Assembly (NCBI GenBank): GCA_026874595.1 | Contig: CM049306.1 | Location: 64,114,019-64,178,018 of the forward strand | DNA length: 64,000 bases | Direction of reading: 5' to 3' | From: Sipunculus nudus | Lineage: Eukaryota; Annelida; Sipuncula; Golfingiida; Sipunculidae | Shown here: positions 22,076 to 34,706 of the stretch, in pieces | Numbering within the stretch: the stretch's first letter is position 1 | How the letters are laid out: every line of letters begins with the position of its first letter | Translations under genes and position numbers: made by a program | Notes under the pieces: model-generated | Told to the model about the DNA's origin: nothing | Databases searched by the model: none | What the model saw: only the letters and a program-made list of their open reading frames with translations

Positions 22076-23303
22076 TTGTATCCCCAGACAAAGTCGGGAT
22101 ACTATGGTTTCACGACGGTCCAACCGCCGCCGCCGCCGCAGAATAACATTGTGAGCGGGAAAACTCAAAAAATATTTCACTGATCTTTTTCAAACTTTAC
22201 ATTTGTATAGATATAGGTAAGGGGACGAAGCCTATTTAAAATGGGGTCATGACCTATGCTAGGAGAGTGACCTTGACCTTGAATAGGTCCATTTTTGCTG
22301 AAAATAACACAAATTCTTAAATATCTCAAGTAAGCTTGCTTGGATTTGTCCAAAAATCAAGGTGACCAAAGATCTTAGATAGCCTTGTGATATATACCAG
22401 AAACTGGTGGCACCACCTATTATCCTTTTCTTGTTTTTACGCCTTTTAATACCCCCATAATTGCCACTTAACAGTACTGTAAGCATTATAAGTAAAAAAC
22501 TGTTGGACAGATTTCTTTCATATTATGCACATGTAGAGAGATGGGTTATGGAATGAGGTCTGTTTACATTTGGGTCATGACCTTTACCATGAGAGTGGCC
22601 TTGACCTTTAATGTGTCCATTTTTGGTGAAAATCACACACCTCTTATGATATCGCCATTGTTGATAGCCATATGGATTTCAAACGTGACTTATGTATGGC
22701 CCACTACTAAAGTAAGAACCCTATAGGTTCTAGGGTCATAAGGTCAAAGGTCAAGGTCACAGGACTCGCATCTTAAAAGATACTGTGGATGCATTTTAAG
22801 CCAAACTTTCATCCCAGGTCTTCCATCTTGAATATATAGCTCACTTGCCAATAGAGGAAGACCCCTATCAATTTTGAGGTCACAAGGTCAAAGGTGAAGG
22901 TCACAGGAGCCATCTGTCCAAAAATAAGTTTCTGGATGATAATACCAGCTTTTAATGATTTATGGATTTCAAACTTGACTTGTATATGACCCGTTGGAAA
23001 AGCAAGACCTGAATTGATTTTGGGGTCACAAGGTCAAAGGTGAAGGTCACAGGACACATCTGTCCAAAAATTAGTTTCTGGATGATAATTCCTGCTTTTA
23101 TTGATGTAGCCTTGTGATGTGCCAAAAGGTCAAGGTCACAGGACCAACATCTTCAAAAAGATTGTGGATTGATAGATGGAAGAAACAATAATTGCTTGCC
23201 AAGTGTGAGTATATGCTGCTAAAAATGGGGGCCTATTCTTAAAGGGGGGGGGCATACTATGTCTGGGGATACTCTGGCACCAGCGGTGCCAAGAAATGTC
23301 TAG
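22076..23303 (+). mobile_element. TATCCCC-family Helitron-like (HLE2) element, complete
   Basis: The 5' stem-loop has arms TATCCC and GGGATA. Its first 12 bases GTATCCCCAGAC recur inverted as GTCTGGGGATAC at 23261-23272. Then follow hairpin GGCACC-AGC-GGTGCC, ten bases, and the terminus CTAG at 23300-23303. The interior holds GGTGGCACCACC (22406) and four AGGTCA clusters (22741, 22876, 23026, 23126). There is no ORF. The empty site in the paralogue at about 42006 (ATTAATTATC) shows insertion at TT with no target duplication. Confidence 0.9.
22741..23150 (+). promoter_or_regulatory. AGGTCA half-site clusters (DR1 type) in the TATCCCC element
   Basis: Runs such as AGGTCAAAGGTCAAGGTCAC place AGGTCA half-sites one base apart (DR1) with a TCAAGGTCA extended half-site next to them. 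These are the consensus forms bound by RXR/HNF4/COUP-type and ERR/FTZ-F1-type nuclear receptors. Four clusters occur here. Function is inferred only from the motif. Confidence 0.45.
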
Positions 23304-24620
23304 TTATCTTTAGATGTTGATAATTCAAGTTTGTTCAAATGGTTTTGGTTCAGTGATTTTTGGCTGAGTTATGGGAAGCTTAACTTAGCCATTTTGCTGT
23401 ATTTTCCCATATGAGTGATAAACCTGCAAAACAAATTTTTGACTGACACCACCGAGGCCAATTTGTTTAATATTTTACAAGAATAATCCCCTGAATAACT
23501 CTTATAATAATTGTCTTTTATGGTTCCAAAGAATGAATTTTGGCTGAATTATAAAGATTGAATTGAGTCATTTTACCATATATGTTAGCTGTGTGAAGCA
23601 GATACATCTAGCCTGGCACCAGTTTATCAGCCTGCGATACATCATTCCTCTAGATATTTTGATAAAAAGTTTATGAATATGTCAGCTTGAAAAAAAAAAG
23701 CATTTTAGCCAGAGTCTTTCAGTATGTTTAAACAGATTTACCAACAGGCAATGATTGTGTCTGTATCTTTAAATAGGTTGAGAAACTGCCAACTGAATCA
23801 GATTTGGCAACAGATCAAGAGTTCATTCAGTGCAGCCAGATATAGGTCAAGAGTTCAATCAGTGCAGCCAAACACAAGGCATGTGATCACCTCATGGGTA
23901 TTATGTGATCACTTCATGTGTGTCATGCCCCTCAGGGCTGCATGTGGAGCTAATCTGTGAGCTTATGCAAAGGTGTGGCTACTATTTCAGATTTGGCAAC
24001 AGGCCAAAGGTCAGTCTGGATCTATTGATTGCTTTGGCAGACTGCCAACTGTGACAGATTATGCAACAGGTCAAGAGTTCACTCAGTGCAGCCAGGTTCT
24101 GGTCAAAAGTTCACTCAGTCTAGCCAGGTGCAGGTCATGAGTTCACATAGTGCTAGCAATTTGTCACAGTTAGCTCGGAGCAACTGCCTTTCTCACCTAA
24201 GCCTGGTCAGCCCCATGCATCCGACTCAAGGTAAATTTGATGTATTGGCCTGATATTTTGACCTATGGGTCTTTGATAGCTTTCTCATTCACAAGACAGG
24301 TGTCGCGTCCTACAATGACTTATGCACAGTGTATGTGCCTGCTTATTTCTACAGAGGAATTTTAAGTATCAGCCTGAGATTGGGCATATTTATACATATC
24401 AAATAGCTTTGTCGTATACAAGATGTGTGGTGCTACCTACAATGATTTTTGCACAATGGTGTCCCAGCTTATTTCTCAGGAGGGGGTTTGATATATCAGT
24501 CTGAAATTGGGCATATGTATATATCTCTGATAGCTTTGTTGTATACAAGACTGGTGGTGCCAGCTTCAATCATTTTTGTGTTGTGTGCACCCATGCCAGA
24601 ATTTCAGCAGTGATGTTTGT

Positions 24621-25262
24621 GTAATTGTTTCTTATATTCAAATTGTTTAGTAATTGCATTGTTCATATACATGAAAAGTAATAGTTCAGCATTGAAGCAT
24701 TATACCTCGTGTGTTTCCAAAGGCACAGGTTCGCATTAAGCCTGTAGGTATACAGTCACTTAAAATAAACTAGACCAATGGTTCTAAAGATATATGTGTG
24801 TACTTTCTAGTAACACCTACCATGTGCGAGAAAAATTCAGTTTTAACTCAGTATATTGGTCAATCAACCTGCATGCTCCAATTATGTTAATTTTCATGCA
24901 AATGTGTAAAATTTATTTATTTAAAAAAAAAATAGGATTAGAAATAAACAAGATCTTATTGAAACATATTCTTGCCTGAGGAGAATGAACATAAAGTGAT
25001 AAGCTCTGTCATCGCCCCTCCGTTAACATTAAATATATATTAATTGTAAAATTATTCCTATTAAACTGTTGAAATAACTTTCATATGCTGTATGGGTATG
25101 GAATTAAGCTATTTAAGACTGAAATTTGAAAGCAAATTATATATTCAGTTGTGAATTATTGCAGATGTTAAACTTTAAAAAAATTTGATATAATAAATAA
25201 ATTAAGAAATGAATGAAACTTCATATATATTATCAGCTTTGTTTGTCTACCAGTCTGTCTGT
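24621..25262. other. Unassigned AT-rich sequence
   Basis: No ORF or repeat structure recognised. Confidence 0.4.
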
Positions 25263-25265
25263 CCT

Positions 25266-27660
25266 TTTTAGCGAACCTGTGAGCTTATGCGATGGTGCAG
25301 CATCGTCCGTCGTGCGTTGTCTGTGGTGTGTCGTCTGTACGTTAACCATAGCTATCTCAAAAACGGCAGAAGCTAGCAACACCAAATTTTTTGCAAATAA
25401 TCAGTCATCTGAAAAACTCTATCGGATTTGTTTATTTTTAGCTCAGCTGACTATAAGTCATCTGAGCTATAGTCGTGGTCCATTGTCTGTCGTCCTTCTG
25501 TCTGTCCGTCCGTCTGTCCCTCCTTCCATCTGTCTGTAGATGTGGCACGTTTTGAAACCGTAAGACCTAGGATTCCAAAATTCGGCAAAAAATTAGATGT
25601 CCCCAAGATCTCCTACCAAGCCGAAAACTGGGTCTTTGCGACTTTGTTCCTTTGAGAAATTAAGGAAAAACCTCAGTTTTTTTTATTAAAAACCTATTTT
25701 TACACTTCAGGACTGCCTAATATCAAAACCACTCATCTGTTTTTCCTCATATTTACCATCAATAATCCTCTTTATAGTTCCTATGTACATGCCAGAAATT
25801 AGGTCTGTATTATATAATTTAAAAAAGTTATGGGCCCAAACATAATGCATTTTGTAAATAATCAGGAAAGAAATTTGATCACTTAACACAAAACTTGTTA
25901 AAGCTAAGCACTTTTTTCCAGTAATATTACTTTTATTAATCAAAATTAAATTGTATACCCAAAATGAGATCAAAATCTTTAAAATTTTTTTAAATATTAG
26001 CAAAAATATAAAATTGGTACCTTAAATTTTGCCCAACTTTGATCATGGCACGTTTTTTTTCCTGTAACTGCTGTGGATTTAATTTTCAAAGCATGTTTTT
26101 GTTAGCATTTCCACTGTTAACACCATGATTTGACACCAGTTAATCAAAAACTGTAGATTTTATTCAAGTTTTAAAGCACAATGTCACATATTGTTTACAT
26201 CAAGCTAGTGTTATGCAGTTTGCTAGAGCTCAGCTCCAGAGCTTCAGCTCTAAGTTCATTTGACATACATGCAGTTAGATGTCTCCAAAATCCCCTATCA
26301 TGCCAAGAATTTGGTCACTAGGACTTAATTCCTTCGAGATATTAATGAAAATCTTCATTTTTCCATTAAAAACCCATTGTTACACTGTAAGACTGCCTAA
26401 TATCAAAACCACTGATCTGACTTTGATCATATATATTATACATATTTTTCTATACATTCGCTATGCACATGCCAGAAATGATGTCAGTATGGCATATTTT
26501 TTTAAGTTATGGGCCCAAACATAATGCACTTTTTAAAAAATCAAGAAATATAATTACTAACCTAAGATGAGAATTGCTGAAGCTGGAGACTTTTTTTCAG
26601 GAATATAACTTTATTTAATCAATATTCAATTGTTTACCCAAACTTGATCTGAATTTTGCAAATTTTTCAAGTTATTAGCATAAATAAAAAATCAATACCT
26701 TAAATTTTGTCCAACTTTGGCAATGGCACGTTTTTTCCCTGTAAGCACTGTTGATTTAATTTTCAAAGCATATATACATAAGGATTTAATCTTTTGAAAT
26801 CTGAAATTTCAAAGGAATAGATTGAAAAGAGTAGCTTTTATTCAAGTTTTCATACACCATATCAAGTGTTGTTTACATCTAGCCCACCTAGTAGTACAGC
26901 CTTCACTTGCATTATGTAACCCACCCCAGGCAGCTTGCCTTGGCTCAGCTTGGCCACTACTAGCAGGCTTCCCCTCTGCCCTGCACACCCCCACCCCAGA
27001 TGGTGCATCAACTAGATGAATGTTATAATTTTCTGTATTTCATTTTATTCTTGGCTATGCAATGCTACATTTTAGATTTTGTGATTTTAATATGACCCAA
27101 TATGAGTTACACTCTGGATATATAATGATTGCAACTTAGAATTCTAATATTTTAACTTATTTTTTCAGTTTTTTTTAATACAAATTTATAAAACTTGTAA
27201 ATAAAAAAAAATTAATCAGATAAAACTATTTAATGGAAAAAGTGGATATGCTTAAATAATAGGCTTATTTATAAACTTAAATGCATTATTTCCATGAAAG
27301 TGAAATAAAGGTATTAGTCCATTCTGTCCACTGGCCTGTCCATCTGTAAATTTTTCATATGCATCACAGTATCTCAAAACTTTTACTGTTTTTCTTCATG
27401 ACAGTCTTGTCAGAGTATTAGTTTGCAAACATATATTTAGAACTTTACTATAACCAAGTAGGAGGGCCTCTTTCCTCTTAGCTTCTCATATGCTTATATA
27501 AATGAAAAACATTAAAATAGAATATTTTGCATTTGCAAACATTTCAAACTTAAGCTGAGCTCCGTGACCCATGGGTCCCTTGTTTTTCTAACTGCATTTT
27601 CTTAGATTTTACAGTGAAAAAAGCTAAAAAAAGCTTTAAAGATCTTCTTTTCCCAAACTG
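25266..27660 (+). mobile_element. CTGTGAG-family element 5' part, split by AGCT-1
   Basis: The head follows TTTTTAGCGAAC at 25266. The body runs to ATCGGATTTGTTTA (25434) and continues at 27583 with CTAACTGCATTTTCTTAGAT, exactly the next bases in the paralogue at 41405. Homology is lost near 27660. Confidence 0.7.
25435..27582 (+). mobile_element. AGCT-1 element, complete, nested
   Basis: Intact head stem-loop at 25439. The long body includes CAGTTTGCTAGAGCTCAGCT (26216) and ends with AAGCTGAGCTCCGTGACCC and hairpin GACCCATGGGTC, terminus CCCTTG at 27582. It is inserted in an oligo-T run of a CTGTGAG element. It closely resembles the two recombined copies at 13607-16645. Confidence 0.8.
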
Positions 27661-27839
27661 GTTGAACCTCAGAAGATCATAAGACTAAACATCTTGACTA
27701 TTTAACCTTTGAAAGTAATGTTGGCAGTATAATAACAGTATTTTCAGTTTGGTCTTGTTTTACAGTTTTGAAAATTTTGTGGATGTGTACACGTGTGTGA
27801 AATGGGGGGGGGGGGGGGGTAAATTAGATGGGTCTCCAT
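27661..27839. other. Short unassigned stretch with poly-G
   Basis: Contains a G tract of about 16 at 27805-27820; nothing else recognised. Confidence 0.4.
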
Positions 27840-28119
27840 AAAAGAATAGGAATTCAGGTAAAAAACAGGTAAAAGTGAGAGTATTTGAATACAAATACTA
27901 TCAGTGTGTATTCATGAATGCATTCATGACGATATTCTATAATATTATTTTAATTATCCTTTATTTTATTTATATTATTTTAAAAAATCCATATGATCCT
28001 GTTATTATTTTTAATTAAAATTATATTTGGCATAATATTTGTTATTAAATTTTAATAAATAGTTAAACTCTAATATTACATGTGCTAGTGCTACTCTTGG
28101 GTTGGATAACCTGTAATTA
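27840..28119 (+). repeat. AGCT-3 internal fragment
   Basis: Matches 33185-33455 and 40408-40680 (AGAATAGGAAT, CAGGTAAAAA, TATTTGAATACAAAT, CTACTCTTGGG, CCTGTAATTAT). It is cut at the TT where the TATCCCC element starts. Confidence 0.7.
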
Positions 28120-28524
28120 TTGTATCCCCAGACAAAGTCGGGATACTATGGTTTAAGCAGATTTCATTTGGACGCAATAACTCAAAAAATATTTTAAGGA
28201 TCTTTACCAAACTTGACATGTGCATAGATATGGTAGAGAGGACAAAGTCTTTTCAAAATGGGGTCATGACCTTTATTAGGAGAGTGACCTTGACCTTGAA
28301 TAGTTCCATTTTTTTGGAAAATCACACAAATTCTTAAATATCTCAAGATATACATGGATTGATCCAAAATTCAAGTTGACCAAAGATCTTGGATAGTGTT
28401 GTCATGTACCGGAAACTGGTGGCACCACCTGTTATCCTTTTCTTGTGTTCATGCTGTTTAATACCCCATCATTGCCACTAAACAGTACTGTGAGCATTAT
28501 AAGTCAAAAAGTAATTGACAGATT
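28120..28524 (+). mobile_element. TATCCCC-family element, 5' part
   Basis: Head TTGTATCCCCAGAC with stem-loop, GGTCATGACC segment and palindrome GGTGGCACCACC at 28418-28429. It is broken by an AGCT-1 head in the T run at 28523. The 3' half and CTAG end do not follow the inserted element. Confidence 0.75.
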
Positions 28525-31500
28525 TTTTTAGCTCAGCTGACTATACATCATGTGAGATATAGTCGCGATCAATTGTCCGTCCATCCATCCAGATGTCTGT
28601 TGTTAAGACTGGCATGTTTCGACAACATTGGACCTACGAATCTGAAATTCGGCATACAGTTAGATGTCCCCAAAATCTCCGACCATGCCGCAAATATTAC
28701 TATGTTCCTTCGAGATATTAAGGAAAAACCTCAATTTTTAGATCAGCTGACTGAAAGTCATCTGAGCTATAGCGATCACTTTTTGTCCGTCATCCATTCG
28801 GCTGTGTGGCCATCAGTTAACAGGGCACAAATTGTAACCGCTGGACCTGGAATCTTCTTATTAGCATCCTGGGAGGTCCATAAAAAAATCTGCTTGGAAA
28901 CCTGAAATTAGGTCTCTTTTACCCATATTTCCCAAGCTGTTGGTCTCATAAGTACCCCCCAGAAAAATAAAAAAATTGATACAAAAGCTTAAGTATCTGA
29001 ATAACTACTGCATTGATCTCCATAATTCTTTACATGAATATTGATCATGGAGTGTTCCATCAGTTTCTGCAAACTGGTGGTGCCACCTGTATTTTTTCAT
29101 ATTTTTACTAATTTTTTTCTCTATTTTTGAGACCTTCGAAGAAGTTGTCAGTTGTTAACAAGGCACAAATCGTGAACACTGGACCTGGAATCTTCTTACT
29201 TGACATCAAGGGAGGTCCATGAAAAGCCGCTGTGGAAATATGAAATTAGGTCTCTGTTACCCATATTCTCGGAGCTATGGGGCTCATAAGTACCCCTCAG
29301 AATAATTAAAAATTTGATACAAATGCCCCAGTATCTGAATAACTAATGCATTGATCACCATGATTTTTTGCATGCATCCTGAACATTGACTGTTTCTTCA
29401 GTTCCTGCAGAGCGGTGGCGCCACCTGTATTTTTTCAAATTTTCACGTATTTTTTTCTCTATTTTTGAGACCTCAAATAAAGCCTCCTCTGTTTACAAGG
29501 CACAAATCGTAACCGCTGGACCTAGAATCTTCATACTTCACAACTCGTGAGGACATTAAAAAATATCCTTGGAAACCTGAAAATAGGTCTCAGTCACATA
29601 TATTCTCCAAGCTATTGGGCTAGAAAGTACCCCAAAGAATAATTAAAATTTTGATACAAACGCTCCAGTATCTGAATAACTAATGCATTGATCAACATGA
29701 TTCTTTGCATGCTTACTGATCATGGACTGTTTCTTCAGTTGCTGCAGGCTGGTGGCGCCACCTGCATTTTTCAAATTTTCACCATTTTGTTTCTAATTTT
29801 AGGACCATTCAAATAAAGCATCATCTGTTAACAGGGCAGAATCATCACTCTTTACCTAGAATCTTCAAGCTTATCATCAAAAGAGGTCCATGAAAAGTCT
29901 TCTTGGATACCTGAAATTATGTCTCTGTTACCCATATCCTCTGAGCTATTGGGCTTCTAATTACCCCCAGAATAATTAAAAATGTGATACAAAAGCTTCT
30001 GTAACTAATGCATTGATTGCTATGATTCTTTGCATGCCTTTTGATCATGGAGTGCTTCATCAGTTCCTGTAGACTGGTGGTGCCACATGTATTTTTTTAT
30101 TTTTCACGAATTTTTCTGTATTTTTGAGACCTTCAAATGAAGCAGTCATCTGTTAACAAGCCACAAATCATTACTGTTTGACCTAGAATCTTCTAACTTG
30201 ACAACCGGGGAGTTCCATGAAAAGACCTCACTCAAACCTGAAATTAGGTTTCTGTTACGCATATCCTCTGAGCAGTGGGGCTCATAAGCACCCCCAGAAT
30301 AATTAAAAATGTGATACAAAAGCTTCTATATATGAATAACTAATGCACTGATTGCTATGATTCTTTGCATGCTTTTTGATCATGGAGTGCTTCATCAGTT
30401 TCTGTTGACTGGTGGCTTTTGAAGTATTCCACATTTTGTCCTCTAGTTTGGTACACCAATTGTTTCCACCATTTTCTCAGATTAGGTCAAAACCTGGCAA
30501 CCTTGACCTTTCTCTTCAAGGTGAAATTGCCAAAATGTAACATTTTATGAATCTCATAACTTTTGTAGTATTTCCAATTTTGTCCTCAAATTTGGTACAC
30601 CAATTGTAACTACCAAGCATTCAGATGAGTTTGAAACCTGGTGACCCTGACCAGAATCTTCAAGGTAAAATCAGTGGAATTATAGTTATAGTTTTGTGGA
30701 CTAGATAACTTTTGAAGGGCTTCATATTTTCCTCCAAAATTTGCAACACTCATTGTTCCTACCAAAATCTTGGACATGATAGAAATCCTGTGACCTTGAC
30801 CTTAATCTTCAAGGTCAAATTTATGCAATTCTAGGCTGATGGGGACCCCAATAACTTTGTAAGTAGTAAAGATTTTTCTTCAAATTTGATACACCAGATC
30901 TTTCAGCCAAAATGTTATCAGAGTTAAAAAAACAGTGACCTTGACCTTCAAGGTCTAATCTGCCAAGATCTAGATTCATGGTTTTGAGATATTGCATATT
31001 TTACCCCTAATGTTTTGGGATGACCCATATGGGGGAAACATATATCTGTTTTGCACTGCACAAACTGAGCCATTTTAGTTTTGATTATTTTAACACATTT
31101 TTATGTCTATTTTTTAGAACTTAAAATTAAGCAGTTGTACATCAATAGGGCACAAATCATGATGTTAGACCTAGAATCTTCATACCTGACATCCTTAGAG
31201 TTCCATGAAAATATCCTTGGAAAATTGAAATTAGGTCATGGTTAACTATATTTTGCAAATTAGGGGAGAAAACATGATTTTTAAGCACCAAGTAAGTCAG
31301 GTGGGGCACAAATTGTTATCCATTAATCCTCATACATGACTTTCATGGAAGTACCTAAAAATCTCCTTGGAAACCTGAAATGTCACTCTAACCCATTTTC
31401 TACAAGCTGTGTGAAAGAACTTGATTTTAACACTTAATTAGTCAGGAGGGCATAAATGGAAGCAGCTGCATGTAGGTTAAGATCACTGTAACCTTTATCT

Positions 31501-33010
31501 AAGGGCTATTGGCAAAATTCATGATTTTGACTCTAAGAGTCTTTTTGCCCCTTTGTTCAAGGCTCCTAGAATTCAGCTGAGCGTCATGGCCCATGGGCCA
31601 CTTGTTTATTAAAATCTATTTTCACACTTCAGGACTGCCTAATATCAAAACCACTCATCTGGTTTTCTTCATATTTACCATAAATATTCCTCTATATAGA
31701 TCCTATGTACATGCCAGATATTAAGTCAGTATTATATAATGTAAAAAAAGTTATGGGCCCAAACATAATGGACTTTGTAAAAAAATCAGGGAAGATATTT
31801 GATCACTTAAGACCAAAAATGTTAAACCTAGGGACTTTTTCTCAGTAATACAACTTTAGTTAATCAAAACTTAATTGTATACCAAAAATTAGATCAAAAT
31901 CTTTTAAATTTTTTAAAATATTAGCAAAAATATAAAATTGGTACCTTAAATTTTGCCCAAATTTTTTCTCGTAAGTAAATTTATTTTTCACAGCCAGGAT
32001 ACATGTGGATTTAATCTGTTGCATTCTAAAATTTGAAAGTAAAAGCATAAAAATTGTTCTAATTATTTAAGTTTTTCAGATGCTCTTATGTATTTTTCAT
32101 TTTGTATATCCAAGACCAAGTATATCCAAGACCCCAGCCTTGCCTAGGAAACCTTATTAGTGATGCAGCACTGGCAGAACACCCCTGCTGTAATAAACAT
32201 ACACTTATTCTCATGGGCCCTACCCTAACACCCCCCCCCCCCCCACCACCACCACCACCACCATCACCAATTATATTGCAATACATGGTTTGTTATTGTC
32301 AACTGTATTTCTTTAAATGTAAAGCTGTTTTTGATTCAATGTGCACAACTTTTCTTGAAATATTAATTCAAAAGTAATCCAAGAGATGCCATGTTGTTCT
32401 GATGTAGCATTTTAAAGCAATTATTTCCTTTTGAATAATTAAACAAAATATAATTTAACCCATCAGTAGGCATAATTTGATAATATATGAAACAAATCAT
32501 GGATAAATAAAGGTGCAATTTAAAATTGTGAATTCAAGAGTGTTATTTTCATATATTTATTGCTTTGCAAATTTAAAAAATATATTTTATAAAAAAAAAA
32601 AGAAATATCTGTGTGCATAATGTGATGTTACCTGACTAAATTAAGTATAAATGTTGATGCAATTTAGATTTGTTAATCAATTTAAATATTCAGATATATA
32701 TGATATACTGTAAATATATGGTAAAATTTATAAACTTGAAAAAATGACTTAACAAAAGAAAAAATAGGATCTAATGCAAATATTTGTTCATTATTTTACT
32801 GTCTCAGTGGAATGGAAATTAAAGTTATTTGTTTTGTTTTCCATCTCTCTGCCTGTTTTTAAATATTTAAAAATAATTTAATTTCAATTAAATTTTATCC
32901 TTTTCATATATGTAGAGGTGCTGGAACTCCCACCAGTCACTGAGCCCTAGTTCCTGAGCACTGAGGATAGTATTTTTATCAGCTGTGCACAGTGACCCAT
33001 GGGTCCCTTG
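28525..33010 (+). mobile_element. AGCT-1 element interrupted by AGCT-2
   Basis: The head at 28529 has a diverged stem (ACTATACATCATGTGAGATATAG). The element breaks in the T run of CCTCAATTTTT at 28735 and resumes at 31605 with ATTAAAATCTATTTTC, the exact continuation seen uninterrupted at 4864-4890. The tail AGCTGTGCACAGTGACCC plus hairpin GACCCATGGGTC ends CCCTTG at 33010. It contains a poly-C/CACCAC tract at 32231-32265. Confidence 0.8.
28735..31604 (+). mobile_element. AGCT-2 element, complete, nested in AGCT-1
   Basis: The head stem-loop (TAGATCAGCTGACT-GAA-AGTCATCTGAGCTA) is followed by GCGATCAC, distinguishing subfamily 2. Five or more tandem units of about 335 bp follow (CAAGGCACAAAT or CAGGGCACAAAT near 28817, 29158, 29490, 29829, 30151), with palindromes at 29414-29425 and 29751-29762 perfect. 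More diverged units with GTGACCTTGACC text lie to about 31540. The tail CAGCTGAGCGTCATGGCCCATGG ends CACTTG at 31604. Confidence 0.8.
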
Positions 33011-33793
33011 TTTGAATATAAATTAAAGCCATAAAACCAGGTACTTTAGATCATTATTTAAATTTGTGAAATTTGTATATTTTCTGGATTCTCAAAAACT
33101 TTGTTTTGCTGAAACTGAATAAATACCCGACATGGTGCTAATACTTTGCTATGAATATGAATATGTACTTCATAATTTCATGCATAAGAATAGGAATACA
33201 GGTAAAAATGAAAGAATTTGAATACAAATGCAAATACTTTCAAAATGTATTCATGAATGCATTCAAGAATATATTCTTTATTATTATTTTAATAATTATT
33301 TATTTTGATTATATTATTAAAAAAATCTTTTAAGATGATACTGTTATTATTTTTAATTTAAATTTTATTTGTCACAATATTTGTTACTAGTTTTTAATAA
33401 ATATTTTTACTTATATTATTTGTACTAGAGCTACTCTTTGGTAGGGAAAACCTGTAATTATTAAATAACAGTTAACTCATTTGTAAAAGCATAATTAACA
33501 TGATTGATAATGGACATTTTTTTTCCAAATAATTCTACTGCAATGTAGGTAAAGTTGTATGACCAAGTCAAAACCTATGTGACAATAGCACACCATTTCC
33601 AACTGTTAATAATATAAATGACATCAATCCTCTTCCCTGTCTCAAAATCTTACATAGCTTGAGTTAAACACCATCAACTTATAATACAGCTTATATTACC
33701 ACACAAAACCAGCATTTGCCTACCTCCTCTTCCAAATCATTCCAAATTTTGTGATCATATATAACAGCTGAGCGCCGTGACTCATGGGTCCCT
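33011..33793 (+). repeat. AGCT-3 3' module
   Basis: Nearly colinear with 40235-41026, from GAATATAAATTAAAGCCATA to the tail CAGCTGAGCGCCGTGAC. The tail is cut after GGGTCCC, so the TTG end is missing. It begins directly after the terminus of the preceding AGCT-1, so its own 5' half is absent. Confidence 0.7.
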
Positions 33794-33901
33794 GAAATGA
33801 AGATAAAAATGAGTTTTTCCTTTTAATTGGAATTTTAAAATGATTATAAATATAAACATCAATATGAATATACAAAGGCATATATTTTGAAAATCTATAC
33901 T

Positions 33902-34473
33902 TAGTGGTCGGAGTCGGTTCCTATTTCATAATTGATCATCGGTTTGAGCAAACCGATCAATGAAATGAATAATTGGTTCAGGCAAATAAAAAGAAACATG
34001 CAGTTTTCTGAAAACTGTACATTCTTAACCAAGCCCGCTTGTTTTAGTAAAGAAAAGAAGTTTTTGCCTTTTTTATATTTTCCCATTATTAGTAAAATAT
34101 GCTTTTAAAAGTTTCATTTTAATTATTTATAAAAATCAAGAATTAAACCACAATCCAGGACATCTACTTGCTTCATAGACCCGGAGAATTTTTGGAGCAT
34201 TTTAACGCCATACCGCCCATATTGTGCAATGTACATCTCGTTACAAAACTCCCCGCTTATTCTGCAGCTCCCTGCCAGTTCACAGAGGTTTATTACGTCC
34301 TCTGTTCTCGCATCTACCGTAGTAAACTCAGTTACATACAGAAGTTATTTGGGAATAAAAGACTCATTATCATGATTATGATGTAATTGATAGTTGCCTT
34401 TGGTAATCGAGCGCTTGAAAGTGGCAGCAAACTGACTGACTTTCGATAAAACTCGATGATCGGCCCACCACTA
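33902..34473. mobile_element. hAT-superfamily MITE with perfect 8-bp target duplication
   Basis: The 8-bp repeat TCTATACT occurs exactly at 33894-33901 and 34474-34481. Inside it the ends are inverted: TAGTGGTCGGAGTCGG on the left and TAGTGGTGGGCCGATC reading inward from the right. TIRs of the TAGTGGT type with 8-bp duplications are characteristic of hAT elements. The 572-bp interior includes a subterminal hairpin (ATCGGTTT...AAACCGAT near 33942-33959) and has no transposase; the ORFs of 61 and 72 codons have no hAT motif. Confidence 0.88.
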
Positions 34474-34481
34474 TCTATACT

Positions 34482-34706
34482 ATTGCTTTGGCATAATTAG
34501 TCCTAATTATAAATTTGTTCAAATAATTGAGTCAATTCATTCCCATGTCTCTTTTAAAATTTAAAATTCACTATTTGAAGACAGTTTGCTAGATTAAATA
34601 AATATCAAGTAACATTTATATTTTGAGTATAAATGGGCTTTATGAGCTGAAGCACATCAGAATTATGGTGGGTCTATTCCACTGATATGACATGTACAAT
34701 TCATCA
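34482..34706. other. Unassigned AT-rich spacer
   Basis: Nothing recognised. Confidence 0.4.

Larger units (their letters stand above)
21303..24620 (+). mobile_element. CTGTGAG-family element, split by a TATCCCC element
   Basis: The head AACCTGTGAGCTTATGCGAT is followed by GTCGTC repeats and body with palindrome 21777-21788. It is interrupted at 22076-23303 and resumes at 23304 (GATGTTGATAATTCAAGTTT). The paralogous copy at 41258-45496 shows the uninterrupted sequence at 42003-42030. Near 23945 a second partial head (CTGTGAGCTTATGCAAAGG) occurs, so the right half may be two recombined copies. No definable 3' terminus; homology fades near 24620. Confidence 0.6.

Noticed and set aside
26279..26524. 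81-codon ORF similar to the one at 14448-14645 and others
   Set aside because: Recurs only because the AGCT-1 body is repeated; frames are not conserved between copies and no protein motif is present.
32102..32377. 91-codon ORF with a proline run
   Set aside because: Lies wholly inside the AGCT-1 interior at the C-rich/CACCAC tract; the homologous ORF is absent in other copies.
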